Source: an uncultured Chthonomonas sp. (GTDB taxonomy: Bacteria > Armatimonadota > Chthonomonadetes > Chthonomonadales > Chthonomonadaceae). From it: DNA of 49,664 nucleotides. The notes under the pieces were generated by a model. It ran no database searches. It was not told where the DNA came from and saw nothing but the letters and a program-made list of their open reading frames with translations. A program made the translations under genes and the position numbers. Location of the stretch: the NCBI GenBank assembly GCA_903859705.1, contig CAIONQ010000066.1, positions 1 through 49,664 on the forward strand. Reading direction: 5' to 3'. Positions 34,337-42,704 of this stretch are shown one piece after another (positions within the stretch are counted from its first letter, which is position 1; the number at the start of each line of letters is the position of its first letter).

Positions 34337-34366
34337 CGCGCGAGAACTCAGGTTCTCGCGCGTTTT
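34337..34366 (+). terminator. Intrinsic terminator upstream of the orphan ABC ATPase
   Basis: CGCGCGAGAAC (34337-34347), loop TCAG, GTTCTCGCGCG (34352-34362), then TTTT. It may end a transcript from the 33981-34336 region or act as an attenuator. Confidence 0.8.
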
Positions 34367-34417
34367 CTGTGTTTGGCTGTTTGCTGAATGCATTTCTGTC
34401 TCACAAACACTGCCATG

Positions 34418-34426
34418 TGCTATACT
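34418..34426 (+). promoter_or_regulatory. Extended -10 promoter, likely leaderless start
   Basis: TGCTATACT gives an extended -10 (TGn plus TATACT at 34421-34426). The expected transcription start falls at or next to the ATG at 34435, and no ribosome-binding site is seen before it. Confidence 0.45.
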
Positions 34427-34434
34427 CCACCCAC

Positions 34435-35745
34435 ATGAAACTCTCTGCAGCAAACATCAGCGCCGGGTATGGCGCGGCAGATGTGCTCTCCGGAATATCT
34501 TTTGATCTTGAACCCGGTGAGTTTGTTGGCCTTGTTGGCCCTAACGGTTGCGGAAAATCCACGCTATTGCGCGCTCTCAGCCGCACCTTACCGTTGAGAA
34601 GAGGTACTGTAACACTTGGCGGCCGCTCTGTGTGGGATATGAGCCCGCTTGCGCTTGCGGTAGAAATGGCGTTTGTTCCTCAGCAAGAGCCCGCAAGCTT
34701 CGATTTTACTGTGAGAGAAGTGGTGTTGATGGGCAGATATCCGCACCTTGGGAGGAGGCGGAGTTGTGGTGAAGCCGATTATGCGCTGGCAGCAGAGGCT
34801 CTGAAGGCTGCAGATATTGTTCACCTGGCAGATAGGCAAATAACACGGTTATCTGGCGGTGAGCACAGAAGGGTTCTGCTTGCCCGGGCTCTGGCACAGG
34901 ATACACCCGTGCTGCTATTGGATGAACCAACTGCGCACCTGGATGTTACGCATCAGGCAGAGCTCTTGGCGCTTGTTAGCAAACTTGCCCACCGGCAGGG
35001 AAAGGCCGTGCTGGCGGCCCTGCATGAGCTTAACGATGCGGCCCAGTATTGCGATAGGCTGGCACTCATGCGAGATGGCAGCATAATTGACCAGGGCACT
35101 CCCGAGCACGTGATTACCCCTAAAAATCTTGAGATCGCATATGGAGCCAGCGCCCGGGTAGGGCTTAACCCTGTAACGGGCCGCCCAATGATTCTTTCAC
35201 TGCGCTCTCTGCGTGAGCCGGAAGGCAGCACGCTAGCCGCGCGTGTGCACCTTATCTGTGGGGGTGGCTCCGGCGTTTCCATACTTCATTCCCTCATCCG
35301 GGCCGGCTATTCGGTTACCGCAGGTGTGTTGAATGAGAGCGATTCGGATCACGAAACTGCCAATGCACTGGGGGTAGAGATAGCCGCCGAGCGGCCGTTC
35401 TCTGCCATAACGCATCAATCCCGCCAGGCAGCGGAAGCACTTATGGCAGATGCACACTATGTGCTGGTTGCTGCTGTGCCATTTGGCACGGGCAATCTGG
35501 CAAACTTAGAGCTTGCCGAACTGGCACAGAGCCGCGGTTCCAGAGTGGTGTTGCTTGGTGCGGAAGATATAACCGGCCGAGATTACACTGGCGGGCTGGC
35601 AACTTCTGCTTTCCAGCGGATGCTTGCACAGGGAGCCAGTAGCTTTACCACGGTGGAAGCCTGGATGGCATCTGCAGTAACCAACTCAGGAAATGTGGCG
35701 GCTCAATCCGGCCAGCGTGGTGCCGAGGTCGGCAATTCGCTCTGA
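34435..35745 (+). CDS. FecE/BtuD-type ABC ATPase with extra C-terminal domain
   Basis: 436 residues. Residues 1-250 are a metal-chelate importer ATPase: Walker A GPNGCGKST (35-43), Q-loop FVPQQEP, signature LSGGE (139-143), Walker B VLLLDEP and His197. Residues ~265-420 form a second alpha/beta domain that opens with a glycine-rich loop (HLICGGGSGVSILHSLIRAG) and contains YVLVAAVPFGTGNLANLELA. Such a domain also occurs on some cobalamin/iron-siderophore ATPases, but its role is unclear. No permease or binding protein is adjacent. Its last 60 bases overlap the convergent ADP-ribosylglycohydrolase gene. Confidence 0.82.
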   Translation: MKLSAANISAGYGAADVLSGISFDLEPGEFVGLVGPNGCGKSTLLRALSRTLPLRRGTVTLGGRSVWDMSPLALAVEMAFVPQQEPASFDFTVREVVLMGRYPHLGRRRSCGEADYALAAEALKAADIVHLADRQITRLSGGEHRRVLLARALAQDTPVLLLDEPTAHLDVTHQAELLALVSKLAHRQGKAVLAALHELNDAAQYCDRLALMRDGSIIDQGTPEHVITPKNLEIAYGASARVGLNPVTGRPMILSLRSLREPEGSTLAARVHLICGGGSGVSILHSLIRAGYSVTAGVLNESDSDHETANALGVEIAAERPFSAITHQSRQAAEALMADAHYVLVAAVPFGTGNLANLELAELAQSRGSRVVLLGAEDITGRDYTGGLATSAFQRMLAQGASSFTTVEAWMASAVTNSGNVAAQSGQRGAEVGNSL

Positions 35746-36711
35746 TTCTTCCAGTTCAGCTTTCCAACTGTTAGGCAGTGCTGAGGCACCATGCGCAGCT
35801 CCCACCAGTGCGCCGGTCATACTGCCTATGGTATCGGTTGCACCGCCCGTAAGTCGGATGGCATCCGCAATAGCTTCTGCCGGGTTATCTGGCAAAGAGG
35901 CAAAGGTATATAGTGCTGCAGGCACTGCCTCACGGCACCAGCCAGAGCATCCGATTACACGCAGAGCATCGGAACGATCTACACCATCTGCCAGCAAATC
36001 GGCAGCCATCGTGATGCAGCGGGCCATCTCTTCATAGCCAGGTGAGGCATGGCGCAGTACTTCTTCAATATTTCTCAGGAACCTGGCACCCTGAAAGGTG
36101 CCACTTGTTGGGCTGGGCGCAGCCACCAGCAATGCAATTGCCTCAGCCATCGCAAGTGCGGCAGCCTGAGCATCTGGGTGGCCATGGGTAACAAGTGCCT
36201 GTGTAACCGCCACGCGCCTCCGGGTTTCGGCATCGTGGCAGTATAGCAGGCCAACAGGCGCTACGCGTGCAGCTGCCCCGGAGCCCGCACCATCTGGGTC
36301 CGCTGCCTCATCCCACTCCACACCTCCTGTTCGCAGCTGAAGTGCGGCCTGTATGGTGGAAGTGCCAGAGGATCTTGGTTCTGCATTCACCCAGCGTACA
36401 AGGGCATGCGCCCAGCTTTCGCCAACAAACAGGCCCCCTTCTTCAATAAGTGCCTGCGCAAGAGCAATTGTTAGCTGGGTATCTTCGGTAAATTGGCCGG
36501 CCTCCAGGGGTTGCCCAATTTCTGTTGCGCCATATTCGCCCACTGGCAGGCTGATTGCCATTGAAAAGCCAGTAGCAGGAACATACTGACTGCCGCCACC
36601 TGCCGCCTGTATTTCGGCTGCAGATCTGCCAACATACCCCATGCCGAGCGCATCTCCAATAGCTGTGCCCAACAGGCAGCCGGCAAAGCGGTGTTCCAAC
36701 GAAATAGACAT
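35686..36711 (-). CDS. ADP-ribosylglycohydrolase family protein
   Basis: 341 residues. Motifs are GCLLGTAIGDALGMGY at the start, the metal-site QFTEDTQLTIALAQAL, and near the C-terminus LTGGATDTIGSMTGALVGAA, which supplies the second acidic cluster. The family removes ADP-ribose from proteins or acts on related crystallin-like substrates; the substrate here is unknown. GGAGG lies about eight bases before ATG 36711, which is preferred over the in-frame GTG at 36726. The 3' end overlaps the ATPase gene on the other strand by 60 bases. Confidence 0.87.
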   Translation of the reverse strand: MSISLEHRFAGCLLGTAIGDALGMGYVGRSAAEIQAAGGGSQYVPATGFSMAISLPVGEYGATEIGQPLEAGQFTEDTQLTIALAQALIEEGGLFVGESWAHALVRWVNAEPRSSGTSTIQAALQLRTGGVEWDEAADPDGAGSGAAARVAPVGLLYCHDAETRRRVAVTQALVTHGHPDAQAAALAMAEAIALLVAAPSPTSGTFQGARFLRNIEEVLRHASPGYEEMARCITMAADLLADGVDRSDALRVIGCSGWCREAVPAALYTFASLPDNPAEAIADAIRLTGGATDTIGSMTGALVGAAHGASALPNSWKAELEESERIADLGTTLAGLSRHIS

Positions 36712-36755
36712 CGCACACACCTCCACATCACAACCGTGAACTACTTTGAACTAAC

Positions 36756-36785
36756 TTGACACCTGGAAAAGACAGAAGATACAAT
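36756..36785 (+). promoter_or_regulatory. Promoter of the lipoprotein gene
   Basis: TTGACA (36756-36761), an 18-base spacer, TACAAT (36780-36785); about 85 bases of leader before the ATG. It is the same hexamer pair as the pilus promoter. Confidence 0.7.
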
Positions 36786-36875
36786 CAAGATACCTTTGCC
36801 GCAAGCAGCTGTGGATCACAGGCCTGCAATCGGCTCAATTTGTACCCTGTTTTTTGATAACTGGATAACCTCCGC

Positions 36876-37706
36876 ATGAAAATTACGATTCGCACATTGA
36901 CTCCGCAGCACGCCCGAATTTGTGCTGCCTTAGGCACAGTGGCAGCTTGCCTGCTGGCAGGCTGCAAACCAGATCCGGCAGTAGATGCGTTAAAGCAGGA
37001 AAATGCGATGTTGCGCAAGCAAGCGCAGGAGCACAAGCTTTCCGATGGCCCCCTTACACAGCCGCTGGATGCGGCTCCTATAGGCAGCCTGCCTGCCGCA
37101 GGGAGCGGCACACCGCCCTCTGCCGGTTTGCCCGGCAACGCTGGTACGGCTGCCGTTGTGCCGGGCAATACCGGTGGCGGCGCGCAACCGGGGGGCATCA
37201 AAGGCAAACCCGCGCCAGAGGGCGACGCTAAAGCACAATTACCAGCTACTCTTCCTGATTATCCTGGAGCCGTGCCGGATACACTGGCCGGTATAAAGGG
37301 CACTGCGGATAAGCAGGCAAGCGGAATCAGCCTGCATATGCTTATATCTAGCGATCCACTTGATGCGGTTGTTGCATTCTATGATAAGAAGCTCACCCGC
37401 AATATAGAAGACCCCATGCATGCGGGCTCCTGGATATATCGGCACCCAACCCGCGCGGAACGCGGCAGTGGCAAAAGCCGGCAAGTTCGGCTTTCTGAAG
37501 CACAGGCAGATGGCAGCATGCGCGCTGTGCTTGTTCGCGAAGATAACGGCAAAACATATATTGAACTGATGCAGATAGCAGCAACAGTGAAGGATGTGCC
37601 GGGCACTGTTACCACTACTCCACCAGCGGATGCACCCGCTACTGGCACTGCTCCAGATCCGCTTGCACCACCATCTCTGTTGCCACAAAAGAGTGGCGGA
37701 CGGTAG
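36876..37706 (+). CDS. Hypothetical lipoprotein
   Basis: 276 residues. A lipoprotein signal peptide ends in the lipobox LLAGC (Cys30). A short coiled coil (AVDALKQENAMLRKQAQEHK) is followed by a Pro/Gly/Ala-rich linker and a folded domain of about 110 residues (LPDYPGAVPDTLAGI, SSDPLDAVVAFYDKKL, YIELMQIA). The pattern of a predicted pair, PYPGA followed by a DS.EEVVAFY helix, resembles small lipoproteins of unknown function in several phyla. It has its own promoter. The C-terminus is Pro/Ala-rich. Confidence 0.7.
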   Translation: MKITIRTLTPQHARICAALGTVAACLLAGCKPDPAVDALKQENAMLRKQAQEHKLSDGPLTQPLDAAPIGSLPAAGSGTPPSAGLPGNAGTAAVVPGNTGGGAQPGGIKGKPAPEGDAKAQLPATLPDYPGAVPDTLAGIKGTADKQASGISLHMLISSDPLDAVVAFYDKKLTRNIEDPMHAGSWIYRHPTRAERGSGKSRQVRLSEAQADGSMRAVLVREDNGKTYIELMQIAATVKDVPGTVTTTPPADAPATGTAPDPLAPPSLLPQKSGGR

Positions 37707-37728
37707 ACTTTTTCGTCTGCCGCCCGCC
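37695..37728. terminator. Hairpin between convergent lipoprotein and trxB genes
   Basis: GGCGGACGGTAGAC (37695-37708) pairs with GTCTGCCGCCCGCC (37715-37728), with one mismatch and one G-U pair, around TTTTTC. The stem covers the lipoprotein stop codon. No U-run follows. Confidence 0.5.
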
Positions 37729-37756
37729 ATCAATCCGATGCCCTGGTGATGCCTAA

Positions 37757-38752
37757 CTACCAGTCGGCAGTGGCCTCGTCTACTGATAGTACATTCAGCT
37801 GTTCAAGCAACCGCTCTGCCTGAATTGCAGCCATACAACCAGTTCCCGCTGCTGTAATGGCCTGCCGATACTCGTGATCCTGCACATCGCCAGCGGCAAA
37901 AACGGCAAACTTTGAAGTACGCACATTGTGGTGTGTATTGATGTAGCCGGCATCATCCAGCTCTATTTGGCCAGCAAATACCTCTGTATTCGGCTTATGG
38001 CCAATGGCAACAAACACACCCTGCAATGCCAGCTCTGAAAGCGCTCCGGTAACGGTGTTCCGCAGGGTTACGCCGGTTACCTTGCCTTCTGCGGGATCGT
38101 GGATCTTTTCAACTGCAGAGGTCCACACAAACTCAATCTTGGGATGCTTAAGGGCACGCTCCTGCATAATCTTGCTTGCACGCAGGGTATCGCGCCGGTG
38201 TATTACATATACCTTGGAGGCATGGTTCGTAAGGTAGATTGCCTCTTCCATGGCAGTATCGCCACCGCCGATAACTGCAACCTCTTTGCCACGGAAGAAA
38301 AAGCCATCGCATGTTGCGCATGCCGAAACGCCGCGCCCACCAAGCCCGCCTTCCCACGCAGGCTTTTCCTCATCAAGGCCAATCCACTTTGCGCTTGCAC
38401 CAGTTGCAATAACTACTGTTTTTGCTTCGTAAACGTCGTCGTTTACCCAGATTTTGTAGGGGTAAACGTTGAAGTCTACTCGTGAAACAAGCTCTTCTAC
38501 AACCTCAACACCAAATCGCAGCGCCTGCTTGCGCATAATCTGCATCAGCTCCGGCCCCTGAATGCCGTGCTCAAAACCCGGGTAGTTCTCTACTTCCGTG
38601 GTTATCATCAGCTGCCCGCCAGCGCCAAGCAGCTCTTGTCCCTTACCAACGCCGCCATCAATCATCAGTGGGCCAACATTCGCACGTCCGGCGTATAGCG
38701 CCGTTGTGTATCCGGCTGGGCCAGATCCAATAATCACAAGGTTGTGTACCAT
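37757..38752 (-). CDS. trxB: Thioredoxin reductase
   Basis: 331 residues. FAD-binding VIIGSGPAGYTTALYAGR at the start, redox-active CATC (Cys145 and Cys148), NADPH-binding VAVIGGGDTAMEEAIYL, and the FAD signature FAAGDVQDHEYRQAITAAGTG near the end. It passes electrons from NADPH to thioredoxin. ATG 38752 begins the canonical fold; an in-frame TTG at 38788 would add 12 residues. No strong ribosome-binding site decides between them. Confidence 0.94.
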   Translation of the reverse strand: MVHNLVIIGSGPAGYTTALYAGRANVGPLMIDGGVGKGQELLGAGGQLMITTEVENYPGFEHGIQGPELMQIMRKQALRFGVEVVEELVSRVDFNVYPYKIWVNDDVYEAKTVVIATGASAKWIGLDEEKPAWEGGLGGRGVSACATCDGFFFRGKEVAVIGGGDTAMEEAIYLTNHASKVYVIHRRDTLRASKIMQERALKHPKIEFVWTSAVEKIHDPAEGKVTGVTLRNTVTGALSELALQGVFVAIGHKPNTEVFAGQIELDDAGYINTHHNVRTSKFAVFAAGDVQDHEYRQAITAAGTGCMAAIQAERLLEQLNVLSVDEATADW

Positions 38753-39072
38753 GGCTTGTGTATCGCTTTCAGGAGCGCCATTCGGCAAAACATCGCCGCG
38801 GCAAATCCCGGATCATGCCCGGTGGGCACAATCCCTGTATTTTAATTATCTAAACCGTATCTATTACGTGTGAGATCAGAATGGTGTTACCGGGGCCAAT
38901 GGCGCGGGCCACAACTGCAAAAGCACGGGGCTCGCTACGGCGGCACTGGCTGGCGAAATTATAGCGCAGTGCTTCGCGCAAGTCAACGGGCGTCTATTGA
39001 GGCTGAGGTATCCTGAAACCGTACAATCATTCTCGCAATTGTCTCGTGATGTCGTTGAGGAGGAGCAATCCA
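38753..39072. other. Divergent intergenic region with one promoter candidate
   Basis: This is 320 bases between trxB and the inositol monophosphatase-like gene. On the plus strand TTGAGG (38997-39002) and TACAAT (39022-39027) are 19 bases apart and probably drive the downstream gene. Nothing else is recognised. Confidence 0.4.
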
Positions 39073-40029
39073 ATGGCGTGCACTCTGCATCCGGTTGAAA
39101 TTATATGTGGCCTGGCACAGCATGTAAAGGCTGCGGTAACTCCGCATTTGGGAACCTGGCGCGCTCGCAGAGTTACAGGCATTGCTGCCAGCGGAGATGC
39201 CACCTTTGATATTGATGAAATCGCGGAGCAGGCTGTTAGCCAGTATCTTGTTGAAAATGAGGTGAATGTTGCGTACTACTCAGAAGATAGGGGGCTGGTG
39301 CATCCTCTGGGTGGATCAGAGCCAGAAGGCATCCTGATAATTGACCCCATAGATGGTACCCGCGGGGCCATCGCCGGATTTGAAGCCTGCGTGGTTTCTG
39401 TGGCCTGGACAGCCTTTAAAGCACAACCGGTGCTATCTGATGTTCAGTATGCCGCCCTGGCGGAGATTAAAGGAAGCCGCCTGTTTCTTGCCGAACGCGG
39501 TGCCGGTACCCAGATTCGGGAGGCAGATGGCAGCAGTGTACCTGCAGCTCTATCACCACAAACCGAAATACCCGGGATGGCATGGGCCACTGAAGTGGTG
39601 GGTGCGCCGGTAGATCTGGTTTTTAAGGCATTAGGCGGGTTCGCCAGCCAAACCACTGTGCGTGGTGGGTTGTTTATTTTGAACAGCAGCGCTTTTGAAC
39701 TTACACGCCTGGTATCGGGCCAGCTTGCCGCAGTTGTGGATATTCGCAATCGGCTACTACGCTCTCACCCGCAGTTAAAGCCCACCTTTACAGAATATGG
39801 AGGTGGAAGATTACTTTCTTTGTATGGTTATGATATAGCCGCCGCCGCACTGGTGGTGCAGGAAGCAGGCGGAATAGTAACCGATGCCTGGGGCCGGAGC
39901 CTTGCGAACTGGAACTTACTGGATACTACAGAAGCGAATTTTGGAAGCCTGGTAGCCTGTGCCAACGCCGAATTACACAGCAAGCTGATGGCCGAGATAG
40001 ATGCGAGCTTTGCAAATCTCACCCTATAA
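39073..40029 (+). CDS. Inositol monophosphatase family protein
   Basis: 318 residues. Metal-site motifs are YYSEDRG (residues 69-74) and IIDPIDGTRGA (90-99), followed by a C-terminal GYDIAAAALVVQEAGGIVTD that matches the second family signature. The family includes inositol phosphatases, fructose bisphosphatases and PAP phosphatases; which substrate applies is not clear. GAGGAGGAG lies about eight bases before ATG 39073. The gene stands alone between trxB and relA. Confidence 0.85.
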   Translation: MACTLHPVEIICGLAQHVKAAVTPHLGTWRARRVTGIAASGDATFDIDEIAEQAVSQYLVENEVNVAYYSEDRGLVHPLGGSEPEGILIIDPIDGTRGAIAGFEACVVSVAWTAFKAQPVLSDVQYAALAEIKGSRLFLAERGAGTQIREADGSSVPAALSPQTEIPGMAWATEVVGAPVDLVFKALGGFASQTTVRGGLFILNSSAFELTRLVSGQLAAVVDIRNRLLRSHPQLKPTFTEYGGGRLLSLYGYDIAAAALVVQEAGGIVTDAWGRSLANWNLLDTTEANFGSLVACANAELHSKLMAEIDASFANLTL

Positions 40030-40104
40030 GTGAAACAGTGTGCATATGTTGCATATCTGTGATGATGATTGAGACTTCTGAGCATGGAAGCGGCCTATTG
40101 CGGG

Positions 40105-40110
40105 TATAAT
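40105..40110 (+). promoter_or_regulatory. Candidate -10 of the relA/spoT gene
   Basis: TATAAT at 40105-40110; the -35 region is weak. It lies about 140 bases before the preferred start. Confidence 0.35.
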
Positions 40111-40140
40111 TAGGCCCCTGCACAGCTCCATAATCCGTTG

Positions 40141-40158
40141 CCCTGGCAATTGCCAGGG
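40141..40158. repeat. Perfect 18-base palindrome in the relA/spoT leader
   Basis: CCCTGGCAATTGCCAGGG, fully self-complementary, about 30 bases downstream of the -10 candidate. It could be a DNA operator or an RNA hairpin with an AATT loop. Confidence 0.6.
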
Positions 40159-40250
40159 AAATGTTGGCTAAACGCTGTGCCCACCTGTTTTTGGCGAGCG
40201 CAGTGCAGCGTACTGGTAAGCCAGAACAGGGCCTAAGGAGACTGCCTGCG

Positions 40251-42608
40251 ATGTCGCCGGACTACCTGCCTGGTGCCAATACCTCCTCCGCCAGCACTCC
40301 CGGGGTGATCTCGCATGATGAGGTTATGAACCGCATCGAAGAGATCATGGCGCGTATCCTCACGCGTCTCCGAACCTACCGCCCTCAGGGTGATCCCGAA
40401 TTTGTTAGAAAAGCTTATGAGTACGCCGAGCTAAAGCACCGTGGACAAAAGCGCAAAGGTGGCGAGCCATACATCATTCATCCGGTAGAAGTAACCGAAA
40501 TCCTGACCGATTTTGAGATGGATGAGAAAACGCTTGCTGCCGGCCTTCTGCACGATGTGGTAGAGGATTGCGGCGTTACCCTGGCCGAGTTGGAGCAAGA
40601 GTTTGGCATTGAAGTTGCCAACCTGGTAGATGGTGTTACCAAGCTCCAGATATCTGGCGTAGACGAAGGCAAAATTCGCGATACCGATCCAGAAGAAACG
40701 GCCGATATGAGCGCCGCAGCTATCGAACGATATCGTAAGAATGCGGAAATGGCTAAGAATGCCAACAACCTCCGCAAGCTGTTTGTTGCTATGGCCCGCG
40801 ATCTGCGGGTAATGATTATTAAACTGGCCGACCGCCTCAATAACATGCGAACGCTGGGCGCCCTTTCTCCCGCACGCCAGTTTCGTATGGCCACTGAAAC
40901 TCTTCAGATATTTGCCCCACTTGCCCACCGCCTTGGCCTCTGGAAGCTAAAATCTCAGCTGGAAGATCTCTCATTTAAGTATGTTGAGCCAGAACGGTAT
41001 GTCCAGATATCGCAACAAGTGGCGCAAAAAAAGGAAGAGCGTCAGGCCGATGTTGATGAAGCCATGAGTGTGCTTCAAGCCAAGCTCAAAGAAGAGGGCA
41101 TTGATGCGCAGATTAGTGGGCGGCCCAAGCATCTATTCTCAATCTATAACAAGCTGCAAAAGCAGAAGCTCGAGTTTGCCGATTTGCTGGATCTTATTGC
41201 GCTGCGCGTAATAGTGCATACCCGCCAGGAGTGTTACCACGCCCTGGGTGTTGTAAGCGGCCTCTGGACACCTATTCCCGGCATGTATACCGATTATATT
41301 GCGCAGAGCAAAGCCAACATGTACCAGAGCCTGCACATAAAGGTAATGGGCCCGGCCAACAAACCGCTTGAAGTGCAGATTAGAACCTGGGAGATGCACC
41401 GCACAGCAGAATTTGGGGTGGCCGCTCACTGGCAGTATAAAGAGGGCGGAAAAACCAGCGATGCGTTTGAACGTAGGCTTTCGTTTCTGCGCCAGCAAAT
41501 GTTTGATTGGCAGGCAGAGAGCCGCGATCACAATGATTTCATGCGCAACGTTACCGAGGATCTTTTTACCGATCAGGTATTTGTGCGCACTCCGCGGGGA
41601 GATATCGTTGATCTGCCAGCGGGCTCTACCCCCGTAGATTTTGCTTACCGCGTTCACAGTGATGTTGGCCACCACTGCGTAGGGGCACGCGTTAACACAC
41701 GCATGGTAACGCTTGCTTACCAGTTTGTGAATGGCGATGTGGTAGAGATTATCACTCGGCCAAATGCAAACCCCAGCCGAGATTGGCTTGCATTTGTAAA
41801 AACATCGCATGCCAAGAGCCGCATCAAAGCCTACTATAAAAAGCTGCACCAATCCGAAAATGTGCTGCTGGGCCGTGATTTGCTAGAAAAAGAGCTGGCG
41901 CACCAGATTGAGCGCGATAGCAAAGCCTGGGGAGATGATTGGCGACTCCTGATTAAGGATGAATCGCTGCGTATAGTTGCGCCACTCTTTAATATGCCAG
42001 GCGAAACTGAGCTACTTGCTTCTATTGGTTATGGCACGGTTGCAGCCTCTACGGTGCTAAACAAGCTGAAGCCAAGTGTTCCGCCCCCAACAGGCATACA
42101 GGTTGGTGGCCGCAAATCGGATGATCGCAAGCTGCAGATTATGGCTGGCGGGCTGGAGGCAGATAATGTGCTGTTCCGCCGCTCTCGCTGTTGCCTTCCA
42201 ATCCCGGGAGATGATGTAATAGGCTACGTAACCCGCGGTAAGGGAATGGCGCTGCATCGCAGAGAGTGCCCCAACGCTATGCAGTACTTAAAGCGTGAGC
42301 CGGATAGATGCACTGGCGTTGAATACGTTGGCCACGATGGCCAGGTATACCAGGTGTACCTGATGATTGATACACTTGATAGAACTGGGCTACTTGGGGA
42401 TGTTGGCTCTGTTTTTGCAGAAAACAAAACGAATATTACTGCCGTGAAAACACAATCTCATCGCAATAAAACAGCCACGTTGGAGCTTGCCATTGAGGTG
42501 CGAAACACAGCCCACCTTGCGGCAATTATCGATAAGGTGTATGCCCTTGGCGATATTATTGGGGTACGTAGGGCAACCGGCGGCAGAGAAGAGCCACGGG
42601 TTAAATAG
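40251..42608 (+). CDS. relA: RelA/SpoT (p)ppGpp synthetase/hydrolase
   Basis: 785 residues. The HD hydrolase domain has YIIHPVEV, LLHDVVED and KLADRLNNMRTL. The synthetase domain ends with the signatures MYQSLHIKVMGP and EVQIRTWEMHRTAEFGVAAH. TGS (FVRTPRGDIVDLPAGSTP), a helical region and a C-terminal ACT domain follow. Both catalytic halves look intact, so it is a bifunctional Rel. Within the HD domain an extra ~27 residues rich in Asp, Glu and Ala follow DGVTKLQISG. AAGGAGA lies ten bases before ATG 40251; an upstream ATG at 40161 lies next to the palindrome and is less likely. Confidence 0.93.
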   Translation: MSPDYLPGANTSSASTPGVISHDEVMNRIEEIMARILTRLRTYRPQGDPEFVRKAYEYAELKHRGQKRKGGEPYIIHPVEVTEILTDFEMDEKTLAAGLLHDVVEDCGVTLAELEQEFGIEVANLVDGVTKLQISGVDEGKIRDTDPEETADMSAAAIERYRKNAEMAKNANNLRKLFVAMARDLRVMIIKLADRLNNMRTLGALSPARQFRMATETLQIFAPLAHRLGLWKLKSQLEDLSFKYVEPERYVQISQQVAQKKEERQADVDEAMSVLQAKLKEEGIDAQISGRPKHLFSIYNKLQKQKLEFADLLDLIALRVIVHTRQECYHALGVVSGLWTPIPGMYTDYIAQSKANMYQSLHIKVMGPANKPLEVQIRTWEMHRTAEFGVAAHWQYKEGGKTSDAFERRLSFLRQQMFDWQAESRDHNDFMRNVTEDLFTDQVFVRTPRGDIVDLPAGSTPVDFAYRVHSDVGHHCVGARVNTRMVTLAYQFVNGDVVEIITRPNANPSRDWLAFVKTSHAKSRIKAYYKKLHQSENVLLGRDLLEKELAHQIERDSKAWGDDWRLLIKDESLRIVAPLFNMPGETELLASIGYGTVAASTVLNKLKPSVPPPTGIQVGGRKSDDRKLQIMAGGLEADNVLFRRSRCCLPIPGDDVIGYVTRGKGMALHRRECPNAMQYLKREPDRCTGVEYVGHDGQVYQVYLMIDTLDRTGLLGDVGSVFAENKTNITAVKTQSHRNKTATLELAIEVRNTAHLAAIIDKVYALGDIIGVRRATGGREEPRVK

Positions 42609-42634
42609 CACCGGGCTCTGGCAATTAGAACAAC

Positions 42635-42681
42635 AAACCGAGTGGAGATCCTTTACAGGGTTCTCCACCCGGTTTATTTTG
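42635..42681. terminator. Bidirectional terminator between relA and the exosortase gene
   Basis: AAACCG (42635-42640) and GTGGAGA (42642-42648) pair with TCTCCAC (42662-42668) and CGGTTT (42670-42675), one internal mismatch. A T-rich tail (ATTTTG) follows on the plus strand. Confidence 0.7.
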
Positions 42682-42704
42682 TTACAGAGTAAGTAGTAGA
42701 AATG

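Noticed and set aside
38876-39073. Minus-strand 65-codon frame in the trxB-monophosphatase gap
   Set aside because: It has Cys/Ser/Pro-rich random composition and covers the promoter and ribosome-binding site of the downstream gene.
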